DNA of 6,555 bases from Flavobacteriales bacterium UBA7519 (GCA_002476905.1 DLND01000119.1:3834-10388); one strand, 5' to 3'. Shown: positions 1 to 6,555, numbered from the stretch's first letter. Made by a program: numbers and translations. Notes: generated from the letters alone by a model not told the origin.

Positions 1-25
1 GTAGCATTTATCAATCTTATAACCA

Positions 26-1048
26 ATGCCTGATTTTTTACATCCCGATAAAGACAATTATTCTGATGACGATTTGATTCAGGAAGAAAAGATCCGTCCA
101 CAGAGTTTCAGTGATTTTGCAGGCCAGCGAAAAACTTTGGACAATTTGGAAGTATTTGTAGCAGCCGCAAAAAATCGTGGAAGTGCTTTAGATCACGTTC
201 TTCTGCACGGCCCGCCAGGATTAGGAAAAACAACCTTATCTCACATCATTGCCAATGAGCTGGGCGTGAACTGCAAAATTACTTCTGGCCCTGTTCTGGA
301 TAAACCGGGAAGTTTGGCTGGCTTGCTCACCAATTTGGAAGAAAATGATGTCCTTTTTATAGATGAGATCCATCGTCTGTCCCCGATTGTGGAAGAATAT
401 CTTTATTCTGCAATGGAAGATTATAAAATTGACATTATGCTGGAAACCGGTCCCAATGCCAGAAGTGTTCAGATCGGCCTTAATCCGTTTACATTAATAG
501 GCGCTACTACGAGAAGCGGGATGCTCACCAAGCCGATGCTTGCGAGATTCGGAATCCAAAGCCGTTTAGAATACTATACGATAGAGCTTCTCGGGATGAT
601 TATCGAAAGAAGCGCAAGGGTTCTAGGCGTTCCAATCTATGAAGATGCTGCGCTGGAAATTGCAAGAAGAAGTAGAGGAACGCCTAGAATTGCGAATGCA
701 TTGTTAAGAAGAGTCCGAGATTTTGCCGAAATCAAAGGTAATGGCGAAATCGAAATCAACATCACAAAATATGCGTTGGATTCTCTGAACGTAGATGAGT
801 TTGGACTGGATGATATGGACAATAAAATAATGCGTGTAATGATCGAAAATTTCAGGGGAAAACCCGTTGGTATTTCTGCTCTCGCAACCTCCATAGGTGA
901 AAATCCGGAAACCCTGGAAGAGGTCTATGAGCCGTTTTTGATTCAGGAAGGTTTTATTATTAGAACTCCACGAGGTAGGGAAGTGACGGAAAAAGCTTAC
1001 AAGCATCTGGGGATTTCCAGACCAAAAAATCCTGGAGAATTATTTTAA
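26..1048 (+). CDS. ruvB: Holliday junction branch migration DNA helicase RuvB
   Basis: This encodes the AAA+ motor that, as a hexamer with RuvA, drives ATP-dependent branch migration of Holliday junctions in the cytoplasm during recombinational repair; RuvC then resolves the junction. Visible motifs: Walker A GPPGLGKT at residues 62-69, Walker B LFIDEIH at 110-116, sensor 1 in GATTR at 159-163, arginine finger R174 in LARFG, and sensor 2 R221 in RGTPRIAN. The C-terminal winged-helix DNA-binding part (about 255-330) carries the typical [16 protein letters not shown] stretch. At 340 residues it has normal family length and nothing looks broken. The ATG at 26 gives the expected short acidic leader before the conserved [12 protein letters not shown] segment. 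There is no Shine-Dalgarno motif, as usual in this phylum. No promoter is visible in the 25 bases upstream, so it may be read from a gene outside the window. Confidence 0.97.
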   Translation: MPDFLHPDKDNYSDDDLIQEEKIRPQSFSDFAGQRKTLDNLEVFVAAAKNRGSALDHVLLHGPPGLGKTTLSHIIANELGVNCKITSGPVLDKPGSLAGLLTNLEENDVLFIDEIHRLSPIVEEYLYSAMEDYKIDIMLETGPNARSVQIGLNPFTLIGATTRSGMLTKPMLARFGIQSRLEYYTIELLGMIIERSARVLGVPIYEDAALEIARRSRGTPRIANALLRRVRDFAEIKGNGEIEINITKYALDSLNVDEFGLDDMDNKIMRVMIENFRGKPVGISALATSIGENPETLEEVYEPFLIQEGFIIRTPRGREVTEKAYKHLGISRPKNPGELF

Positions 1049-1051
1049 TTT

Positions 1052-1170
1052 GGGCAGCTAATTCCGCCCTCCGTTCCCGCTTTTTTCCGGAATTGCGAAA
1101 AACCTAAGACCAATTAAAGATAACTCTGGTTCGCACTTCCGGAAAAAGAGCTCCACTCAGGTCGGGCTGC
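1052..1170. repeat. Imperfect palindromic intergenic element
   Basis: This fills most of the gap after ruvB. The core arms TTCCGGAATTGCGAA (1085-1099) and TTCGCACTTCCGGAA (1130-1144) are reverse complements at 14 of 15 positions. The pairing extends outward through CTTTTTT (1080-1086) against GGAAAAAGAG (1141-1150), and inward a few bases through AACC/GGTT around an AT-rich loop. The outer ends show GCAGC (1054-1058) facing GCTGC (1166-1170), with GC-rich, poorly pairing sequence between them and the core. The element is clearly more GC-rich than its surroundings and holds no ORF. From memory it resembles GGGCAGCT...CGGGCTGC elements scattered between genes in flavobacterial genomes; I cannot confirm that here. 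It lacks a T-run directly after the stem on either strand, so it is not a classic terminator, although an RNA hairpin could still shield the ruvB 3' end. Confidence 0.65.
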
Positions 1171-1194
1171 GGCAATTCGATGTTGGCAATTCGA
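1171..1194. repeat. 10-bp direct repeat GGCAATTCGA
   Basis: The decamer GGCAATTCGA occurs at 1171-1180 and again exactly at 1185-1194, separated by TGTT, a 14-bp period. It directly follows the palindromic element, and its second copy begins within the proposed -33 element of the next gene. It may be a small duplication at the element's edge or a pair of protein-binding half-sites. The sequence alone does not decide. Confidence 0.6.
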
Positions 1195-1212
1195 CTATAA
1201 TTCTTATATTAG
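1182..1212 (+). promoter_or_regulatory. Candidate flavobacterial promoter for the hydrolase gene
   Basis: GTTG at 1182-1185 and TATATTAG at 1205-1212 are 19 bases apart. They match the Bacteroidota pattern TTG / TAnnTTTG with one mismatch in the -7 element. Transcription would start near 1219, leaving a leader of about a dozen bases before the ATG at 1231. The leader is A-rich with no Shine-Dalgarno motif. Confidence 0.4.
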
Positions 1213-1230
1213 TAACAAAACAAAACTTAT

Positions 1231-2097
1231 ATGAAGCTATATCCAATACAATGCGGAAAATTCAAACTTGATGGAGGCGCTATGTTTGGCGTAGTTCCAA
1301 AAACACTTTGGGAAAAAACCAATCCTGCCGATGAAAGAAATCTCATCGAATTGGGAACACGTTCACTTTTGGTGGAAGATGGCAAAAAATTAATATTGAT
1401 AGATTGCGGACTTGGTAACAAGCAGGATGAAAAATTTTTTGGGCATTATTCCCTTTGGGGCGATGATTCTTTGGATAAAAATCTTAAGAAGTTCGGGTTT
1501 GTAAAAGAGGATATAACAGACGTTTTTCTCACCCATCTTCACTTTGATCATTGTGGTGGCGCAGTAGAGTGGAATGATGATAAATCCGGTTACAGGTCAG
1601 CGTTTAAAAATGCGCATTTCTGGACCAATGAAAATCACTGGAAATGGGCAACCGAACCTAATCCTAGGGAAAAAGCAAGTTTCCTGAGAGAGAATATTTT
1701 GCCTTTGGAAGAAAGCGGACAACTCAACTATTTACCATTGCCAATAACCGGTAATTATGGATTTGCTCCCGATTTGAAAATGGATGTCATTTTTGTAGAT
1801 GGACATACGGAAAAACAAATGTTGCCTGTTCTTCAGTATCAGGAAAAAACAATTGTTTTTGCAGCAGATTTGATTCCGACAGCAGGACATATTCCGCAGG
1901 TTTATGTAATGGGTTATGATACCAGACCATTGCTTACCTTGGAAGAGAAAGGAAAGTTTTTAAAGCAATGTGTGGATAATGATTATCTTTTGTTTTTTGA
2001 GCACGATGCGCATAACGAATTGGCAAGTTTGAAAATGACAGAAAGAGGAGTGAAATTAGACCAGACTTTTAGTTTTAATGAAGTTTTTGGATATTAA
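1231..2097 (+). CDS. YtnP-like metallo-beta-lactamase-fold hydrolase
   Basis: A 288-residue cytoplasmic-looking enzyme with no signal peptide or membrane segment. The metal-binding set of the fold is present: HLHFDH at residues 102-107, H192 in DGHTEK, D213 in FAADLIP, and H258 in FFEHDAH. The N-terminal stretch DGGAMFGVVPK (14-24) and the layout around it resemble the YtnP family, in which B. subtilis YtnP is reported to act as an N-acyl-homoserine lactone lactonase. Lactone hydrolysis is therefore possible, but many members have no known substrate and I do not assign one. After the third metal ligand the usual GHTxGH reads GHTEKQ, a small departure. The ATG at 1231 is chosen because it sits just before the conserved N-terminus and behind a promoter-like site. 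coaE begins 7 bases after its stop, so the two are probably co-transcribed. Confidence 0.85.
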   Translation: MKLYPIQCGKFKLDGGAMFGVVPKTLWEKTNPADERNLIELGTRSLLVEDGKKLILIDCGLGNKQDEKFFGHYSLWGDDSLDKNLKKFGFVKEDITDVFLTHLHFDHCGGAVEWNDDKSGYRSAFKNAHFWTNENHWKWATEPNPREKASFLRENILPLEESGQLNYLPLPITGNYGFAPDLKMDVIFVDGHTEKQMLPVLQYQEKTIVFAADLIPTAGHIPQVYVMGYDTRPLLTLEEKGKFLKQCVDNDYLLFFEHDAHNELASLKMTERGVKLDQTFSFNEVFGY

Positions 2098-2104
2098 ATA
2101 AATT

Positions 2105-2731
2105 ATGGAAATACAAGATATAAATCAGAATCAGGAAGAAGACATTCCCATACCCAAGATTATTGGATTAACAGGTGGGATTGGCTCCGGAAAAACAACA
2201 GTCGCAAAATTATTAGAGGAAAAAGGTTTTCCCGTTTATTATTCCGATGATGAAGCAAAGAATATTGTTAACAAAGATACTGAACTGAAAGATCAAATAA
2301 AAAAACTTTTAGGGAGCGAATCCTACATTAATGATGTTTACAACAGGAAATATGTTGCGGAAAAAGTATTCAATGATTCAGGTTTGCTGGAGCAGCTGAA
2401 TCACCTTATTCACCCTGCTGTCAGAATCGATTTTATAACTTGGGTTAAAAAGCAAAAAAGTCCATTTGTTTTCAAGGAAACCGCGCTTTTATTTGAATTG
2501 CAACTGCACAAGGATTGCTACAAATCTCTTTTGATTACAGCGGATGACAACCTCAGAATAAAAAGGACAATGGATAGAGATGATAAAACTTATCGTGAAG
2601 TAGAAGCTGTTGTACAGAAGCAAATGCCGGAAAAAGAAAAGATCAAACTGGCGGATTATATTATTTACAATAATTCTGATTTTGAAAGTTTGCGAGTTGC
2701 AACTGATGCTTTTGTTAATGAACTTAATTAG
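2105..2731 (+). CDS. coaE: Dephospho-CoA kinase
   Basis: This catalyses the last step of coenzyme A synthesis, the ATP-dependent phosphorylation of the 3'-hydroxyl of dephospho-CoA, in the cytoplasm. Seen directly: P-loop GGIGSGKT at residues 24-31 in the family signature IGLTGGIGSGKT, the SDDEA segment at 47-51 whose first aspartate matches the usual catalytic position, LIHPAVR at 101-107, ALLFE at 127-131, and the lid motif RTMDRD at 154-159. Length is 208, close to the usual 200 or so. The P-loop starts later than in most homologues because of a 17-residue N-terminal extension rich in Glu, Gln, Asp and Asn. No in-frame ATG, GTG or TTG lies between codon 1 and the P-loop, so the ATG at 2105 is the only sensible start. 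It follows the hydrolase gene by 7 bases and is closed by the terminator at 2757. Confidence 0.96.
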   Translation: MEIQDINQNQEEDIPIPKIIGLTGGIGSGKTTVAKLLEEKGFPVYYSDDEAKNIVNKDTELKDQIKKLLGSESYINDVYNRKYVAEKVFNDSGLLEQLNHLIHPAVRIDFITWVKKQKSPFVFKETALLFELQLHKDCYKSLLITADDNLRIKRTMDRDDKTYREVEAVVQKQMPEKEKIKLADYIIYNNSDFESLRVATDAFVNELN

Positions 2732-2756
2732 AAATTATTTTATCTCATAAAAAAAC

Positions 2757-2783
2757 AAAACCCCGAATATTATTCGGGGTTTT
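2757..2783. terminator. Bidirectional intrinsic terminator between convergent genes
   Basis: A perfect 12-bp stem, AAAACCCCGAAT (2757-2768) with ATTCGGGGTTTT (2772-2783), encloses a 3-base loop. The + strand has TTTT completing the stem. The - strand reads into TTTTG followed by seven T from the A-run at 2749-2755. It lies 25 bases after the coaE stop and 19 bases after the protease stop on the other strand, so it can end both transcripts. Confidence 0.93.
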
Positions 2784-2802
2784 CTATTGATAGAATTATT
2801 GA

Positions 2803-5730
2803 TTAATTCTTGATGAATTTAGTTTGAGATTTCTCTCCGTTAGATTCTACAGATAGGATGTAAACGCCTTTTGTTAACTTAGAAACATTTACTTTTCCAT
2901 CTGTTGTTCCTTGGTTTACCAATTGTCCACCTACAGAGTAGATCTCGAACTGAGCTTTTGAAGATACATTAGAAATATTAATGATATCTTTTGCTGGGTT
3001 AGGATACACATTTACCGAGTTTTTCTTAACATCAGAAACGGCTAGCTGACCAACGTTCAGAGTATAATCTTCTACCTGTCCATAACCGGATGTTCCGCAA
3101 GGTGTAGTGTTTGGTGTGCTTTTAGAATCGTGAAGACGTACTCTCATTCTTGTTTGTCCTATTTTTGCAGTAGCAGGTATTGCAATACTTCCTGTCCACG
3201 GAGATTTCTTTGCAGTTGTTACCAATACTTTCTCACCAGCATCATCAAAATTACCATCTTGGTTTAGGTCTATCCATACTAACACTTGGTCCTCAGCATA
3301 AGAAGTTCCGGAAAATGATGCTGAGAAATTGTAAGTCTTACCAGCATTTACATTCCCTATAACAGTAGTGAAATCTTCATATCCAGCTGTAGATGTAGAA
3401 TTGTTATTAATGTTTGCAAACGTCACATTGGATATTTTCTCATAACTTGTAGAAGATGCTCCCGCAGTGCAATATTCAATACCTTTTGTTGTAAAATCAG
3501 TGGTGGCGTAAGCACCAATTGATCCGCTACAAACGTTAGCTACACTTACATTATAAGCTGTACTTAATTCCAATCCAGAAATCGTATAAGTATTAGTTGT
3601 AAGATTGTTAACCTCTGTCCAGTTGGTATCAGCAGCTTTTTTATATCTTAATGTATAAGTGGCATTAGCTACAGCATCCCAATCTATTTTTGCACCGGTC
3701 TGACTAATCTCTGAAGCTGCAAGACCAGCTGGAGCTGTTCCATTACAATTCATCATTTCAGAAACTGTAACTTTTCCAACAGCGTAGAAAACATTACCTA
3801 AAGCGGAAACTCTTATTGTAAGTTGAGAATTGGTAGCGAACGTATTAAAGTTCAGTTCCTCTGTTCCATCATTAGGAGTAGATGCTGCTAAAACAGTCCA
3901 AGTATTACCATTATCAGTGGTGTAATCTATTTTTACATTCTCTACATTATATGGCGCAGCAGTTGTTCCCACTGCATCCCAAGTGAAAGCAGCTACAACA
4001 TTGTTGTAAACCTTGGTAGATGTCACTTTAAATGGTCCTGCCGTTCCTACAACAACTCTTTGAGTGCCATATTGAGTTTGTTGTTGTGTTTTGTCCGGAT
4101 TATTGTTTCGTACCGTTACTTTATAATTGGTTGTTCTTGCAACTGTAGAAACAGCTTCCCAATCTGTTGTACTTTTTAAATTTCCTGCTAAAACTGTACT
4201 AAGTTTAGGGAAATATCTCGTAGGGTTAGTTGTAGGATTCCAAGATCTGAATGTAGGTCCATTGGTATTGTTCCCTAAATTGCTTGTACTGGTCGTAGAA
4301 GTTGCATTATCGGTTTGTTCCCAGCAATATGTAATAGGGTTTCCTTCCGCATCAGTTGCCTGCGCGGTTAATACGAAAGCAGTACTCTTAGGAATGGTTA
4401 CGTCTGGCATAGCAACAATTACTGGTGGCTGATTTGCTACTGCCGTCTCAATATCACAGGTTTTAGAAGTAAGATTGTTCTGTACCTGTATAATACTGTT
4501 GATATGAAAGTATGGATCTGAATGTGCCTGAACATCCGTCACACCAGTGATACCTGCGTATCCCATAATTGTGGATCCTGATCCTGGCTCTACATTTTGG
4601 CCACTACTTTCCAAACTATTAGAAAATGTATGATTGGCACCTAATTGATGTCCTATTTCGTGGGCTACATAATCTATATCAAAATTGTCTCCTTCTGGGA
4701 TACCATCTGCTGGTGAAGTGAAAGCAGATCCTTTTCCTTTATTTAAGTTGGTACTTGTGGTACCTGTTGGGTTGACACAAACACAGCCTATACAGCCAGC
4801 ATTACCGCCACCTCCTGTAGCACCAAATAAATGTCCAATATCGTAAGCACTGTTGCCTATGGTTGTTGATAATGTATTCTGAAGCTGAAGTCCCCATCCC
4901 TTCAAATTGTTGGAATTACTACTTGCGGTTCCTACATTTGCGTCAGAATATGGATCAGTTTCAGGATCGGTGTAAATAAGCTGAGGGAAATCCTGAAGAA
5001 TTAAATGTAATGCAAAATCATTCTCAAAAACTCCGTTACAACGTGTCAATGTTGCATTAATAGCAGATAACGCTTGAGCAACACCTCCAAAATACTGTGT
5101 GTATTCTCCTGTTACTGACATTGCCAGACGCATTGTTCTATATTTTTGGTCAGATGCTTTGGAAAAATCGGTTGCACTGTTGGTGAAGTTAGAATCATTT
5201 GCAAGCTTTTCTATTTCCTTCTTTGTGACAAGAGGCTCGGTACTATTACAAAGCCAAGATCCATTTGCTCCACTGGTTTTGTTTGTCTTTGGATGGACGC
5301 CATAAACCGTTTTTTCTTTGTTTTGTGGTTCTACAAATTCATAAACGCCATTTTTAATGATCATTGACTGGAAATCGTCTGGAGCTACAGAGAATCTGAT
5401 GTACTTTTCTGGATCATCAACTCCAGTTCCTACATAAGATCCCAACTGGTATCTGTCTGCCAAAGATTGCACCACTACAGGTAAACTGTAGACTTTAAAT
5501 CTTTCAATTTTACCATTTAAAGTTGGTACACTAATGATTACTGGTTTGCTGTCCTTCCCTGTAAGTTGGGCATTTTGCAGTTGTGTGCGAATAGCGTTAA
5601 CATCCAAAGAATAAAACTTGGTTGCTCCATTTTGCCGTAGATTTTCACCTTTCATTGCTGTAGGTGTCCACTGAGCTAATGCACCAGCCACCATCCCAAA
5701 AGAAAGGAGAGTAGTAAAGATTTTCTTCAT
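2803..5730 (-). CDS. Secreted reprolysin-like zinc metalloprotease with T9SS type A sorting domain
   Basis: A 975-residue multidomain exported peptidase. Order: signal peptide 1-19 (KK, hydrophobic core, cleavage likely at ALA/Q); propeptide to about 195; catalytic domain about 197-430 with the zinc motif HEIGHQLGANH (357-367; ligands H357, H361, H367; catalytic E358) and a Met-turn at STIMGYA (M389); an Ig/PKD-like module from about 433; another beta-sandwich region about 565-658; fibronectin type III about 664-748; a GEVED domain about 752-893 with a DLNQDGNFD calcium-loop-like motif (821-829) and GQVEDY (884-889); and a T9SS type A sorting domain about 901-975 with YPNPAKDIINI near its start and KFIKN at the end. 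It should cross the inner membrane by Sec and the outer membrane by the type IX system, with the tail removed. Substrate unknown. The motif has Thr after the third His, where animal ADAMs and snake-venom reprolysins have Asp. It has its own promoter and a shared terminator. Confidence 0.95.
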   Translation of the reverse strand: MKKIFTTLLSFGMVAGALAQWTPTAMKGENLRQNGATKFYSLDVNAIRTQLQNAQLTGKDSKPVIISVPTLNGKIERFKVYSLPVVVQSLADRYQLGSYVGTGVDDPEKYIRFSVAPDDFQSMIIKNGVYEFVEPQNKEKTVYGVHPKTNKTSGANGSWLCNSTEPLVTKKEIEKLANDSNFTNSATDFSKASDQKYRTMRLAMSVTGEYTQYFGGVAQALSAINATLTRCNGVFENDFALHLILQDFPQLIYTDPETDPYSDANVGTASSNSNNLKGWGLQLQNTLSTTIGNSAYDIGHLFGATGGGGNAGCIGCVCVNPTGTTSTNLNKGKGSAFTSPADGIPEGDNFDIDYVAHEIGHQLGANHTFSNSLESSGQNVEPGSGSTIMGYAGITGVTDVQAHSDPYFHINSIIQVQNNLTSKTCDIETAVANQPPVIVAMPDVTIPKSTAFVLTAQATDAEGNPITYCWEQTDNATSTTSTSNLGNNTNGPTFRSWNPTTNPTRYFPKLSTVLAGNLKSTTDWEAVSTVARTTNYKVTVRNNNPDKTQQQTQYGTQRVVVGTAGPFKVTSTKVYNNVVAAFTWDAVGTTAAPYNVENVKIDYTTDNGNTWTVLAASTPNDGTEELNFNTFATNSQLTIRVSALGNVFYAVGKVTVSEMMNCNGTAPAGLAASEISQTGAKIDWDAVANATYTLRYKKAADTNWTEVNNLTTNTYTISGLELSTAYNVSVANVCSGSIGAYATTDFTTKGIEYCTAGASSTSYEKISNVTFANINNNSTSTAGYEDFTTVIGNVNAGKTYNFSASFSGTSYAEDQVLVWIDLNQDGNFDDAGEKVLVTTAKKSPWTGSIAIPATAKIGQTRMRVRLHDSKSTPNTTPCGTSGYGQVEDYTLNVGQLAVSDVKKNSVNVYPNPAKDIINISNVSSKAQFEIYSVGGQLVNQGTTDGKVNVSKLTKGVYILSVESNGEKSQTKFIKN

Positions 5731-5752
5731 TATTAATAAATTTTTAACATCC

Positions 5753-5780
5753 CAAATATATGATTTAATAATTAAAAAAG
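5753..5780 (-). promoter_or_regulatory. Promoter of the secreted protease gene
   Basis: Read on the minus strand, TATATTTG (5760 down to 5753) is an exact match to the flavobacterial -7 consensus TAnnTTTG. The expected -33 region falls on the T-rich CTTTTTT around 5780-5774, which lacks a perfect TTG. The start of transcription would be near 5746, giving a leader of roughly 16 bases to the ATG at 5730, A/T-rich without a Shine-Dalgarno motif. The upstream element overlaps the T-tract of the preceding gene's terminator. Confidence 0.65.
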
Positions 5781-5803
5781 CATCAGAAAACCTGATGCTT
5801 TTT
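5775..5803 (-). terminator. Intrinsic terminator after the small membrane protein gene
   Basis: A perfect 12-bp stem pairs 5792-5803 with 5775-5786 (core GCATCAG/CTGATGC) around a 5-base loop. On the minus strand it ends in six T and then an A/T-rich tail. It lies 35 bases beyond the stop of the gene at 5839-6096 and just upstream of the protease promoter, so it insulates the protease from transcription coming from ftsY. Confidence 0.88.
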
Positions 5804-5838
5804 CAATAAAATGTAAAAAATTTTAATTATTGTTGAAT

Positions 5839-6096
5839 TTACTTTTTGGTGAGCATACTATAAATAAATAATAATAGGACTGAGCCACCAATGGCTAATA
5901 GCCAACTTCTTGGGCTCCAAAAAGAGTCTACATCACCCCAGCCGAGGACATAAGTTCCAATTGCACCACCTATAAAAGCGCCTACAATACCAATAATGAT
6001 CGTTACAAGCCAGCCTCCTGGATCTTTACCAGGGTGGATAGCTTTTGCAATGGCTCCGGCAATAAGTCCGAAGATAATCCAAGTTAAAATACCCAT
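5839..6096 (-). CDS. GlsB/YeaQ/YmgE family small membrane protein
   Basis: An 85-residue inner membrane protein of the family once labelled transglycosylase-associated. Three hydrophobic helices are visible, at about residues 2-20, 28-50 and 63-82. The family's glycine-rich signature is present: GLIAGAIAKAIHPGKDPGGW (10-29), then GIVGAFIGGAIG (36-47). Length is typical. Members are often linked to stress responses, but no molecular activity is established and I infer none beyond membrane location. The ATG at 6096 lies 31 bases after the ftsY stop. No TAnnTTTG promoter is obvious in that gap and no terminator separates the genes, so it may be read together with ftsY. The hairpin at 5775-5803 ends the transcript. 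Confidence 0.9.
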   Translation of the reverse strand: MGILTWIIFGLIAGAIAKAIHPGKDPGGWLVTIIIGIVGAFIGGAIGTYVLGWGDVDSFWSPRSWLLAIGGSVLLLFIYSMLTKK

Positions 6097-6127
6097 AGTT
6101 TAATCTTTTTAAGTTAAAAATTTGTAA

Positions 6128-6555
6128 TCAATTTCGCTGTTTGAAAAATGAATCTACAAATTCCATACCGTTAAAAATCTGAAGGTCTTCCATCTTTTCT
6201 CCTACGCCTATGTATTTCACAGGAACCTGGAACTGATCTGATATTCCTATCACCACGCCGCCTTTGGCCGTTCCGTCCAGTTTTGTAACCGCTAAAGCAG
6301 AAACTTCTGTAGCTGCGGTAAACTGTTTTGCCTGTTCAAAAGCATTCTGACCTGTAGAACCGTCTAAAACCAATAAAACTTCGTGTGGTGCATCGGGAAG
6401 TACCTTTTGCATTACACGTTTTATTTTAGAAAGTTCGTTCATTAGGTTGACTTTATTATGAAGCCTTCCAGCAGTATCTATTATGACAACATCTGCATTT
6501 TGAGCAACTGCAGACTGAACGGTATCAAATGCAACAGAGGCAGGATCAGATCCCA
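6128..6555 (-). CDS. ftsY: Signal recognition particle receptor FtsY (C-terminal part, cut by window edge)
   Basis: The reading frame is open to the right edge, giving 141 complete codons; the true start is outside the window, and the internal Met at 6442 is not the start. The fragment is the second half of the NG GTPase domain of FtsY, which docks SRP-bound ribosomes at the membrane translocon for co-translational insertion. Visible motifs: GSDPASVAFD at the fragment start, the G3 motif DTAGR (6464-6478), STGQNAF, the G4 motif TKLDGTAKGG starting at 6286, and the closing segment YIGVGEKMEDLQIF. The protein ends directly after the GTPase domain with FVDSFFKQRN and has no methionine-rich M domain, which separates it from the SRP54/Ffh paralogue. 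About half or slightly less of a typical flavobacterial FtsY is present. The downstream membrane protein gene starts 31 bases later. Confidence 0.96.
   Translation of the reverse strand, partial: GSDPASVAFDTVQSAVAQNADVVIIDTAGRLHNKVNLMNELSKIKRVMQKVLPDAPHEVLLVLDGSTGQNAFEQAKQFTAATEVSALAVTKLDGTAKGGVVIGISDQFQVPVKYIGVGEKMEDLQIFNGMEFVDSFFKQRN

Noticed and set aside
1..33. Frame 1 is open from the left edge to a TGA at 31-33, overlapping the ruvB start, and could be the tail of an upstream gene.
   Set aside because: Only ten codons are visible with no recognisable motif; an open stretch this short occurs by chance.
637..1006. Two minus-strand ORFs of 85 and 100 codons inside ruvB.
   Set aside because: They lie antisense within a strongly conserved gene and their translations show no recognisable domain.
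1080..1150. Treating the palindrome after ruvB as a standard intrinsic terminator.
   Set aside because: The stem is followed by GAGCTCC rather than a T-run, the loop is about 30 bases long, and the element extends well beyond the core arms.
1227..1421. Minus-strand ORF of 64 codons over the start of the hydrolase gene.
   Set aside because: It is a shadow of the conserved YtnP-like N-terminus with no promoter or family resemblance of its own.
3180..5367. Several plus-strand ORFs of 60 to 101 codons within the protease gene.
   Set aside because: All are antisense to a continuous, domain-rich coding sequence and encode low-quality translations without motifs.
6128..6442. Reading the right-edge gene as a complete 104-residue protein starting at the Met at 6442.
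   Set aside because: The frame stays open upstream and encodes the FtsY DTAGR motif and preceding conserved residues, so it is the truncated end of ftsY.

Overview
The window looks like an ordinary chromosomal segment from a Bacteroidota bacterium of the Flavobacteriia, most like Chryseobacterium or its Weeksellaceae relatives. Three things support this. The large secreted protease ends in a type IX secretion (T9SS) type A sorting domain, which is confined to this phylum. Promoter-like sites fit the flavobacterial TTG / TAnnTTTG pattern. The start codons are preceded by A/T-rich leaders without Shine-Dalgarno motifs. The genus is inferred from protein resemblance recalled from memory, not from a search.

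Layout: three genes run rightward. ruvB (26-1048) encodes the Holliday-junction branch-migration motor. A 182-base gap follows, holding an imperfect palindromic element (1052-1170), a 10-bp direct repeat and a probable promoter. Then come a YtnP-like metallo-beta-lactamase-fold hydrolase (1231-2097) and coaE (2105-2731), the last enzyme of coenzyme A synthesis; they are 7 bases apart and probably share a transcript. A strong bidirectional terminator (2757-2783) separates them from three leftward genes. In their own transcription order these are ftsY (cut by the right edge of the window), a small GlsB/YeaQ/YmgE-type membrane protein (5839-6096), and a 975-residue secreted zinc metalloprotease (2803-5730). 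A terminator hairpin (5775-5803) lies between the small membrane protein gene and the protease, and the protease has its own good TAnnTTTG promoter.

The genes do not form one pathway. ruvB, coaE and ftsY are housekeeping functions (recombination, cofactor synthesis, membrane protein targeting). The protease is an exported accessory protein: signal peptide, propeptide, M12B/reprolysin-like catalytic domain, Ig-like and fibronectin III modules, a GEVED domain and a T9SS tail. I see no transposon, CRISPR array, tRNA, rRNA or defence system. I do not find convincing evidence of a new biological system. The most interesting non-coding signal is the palindromic element after ruvB, which looks like a member of a dispersed intergenic repeat family.
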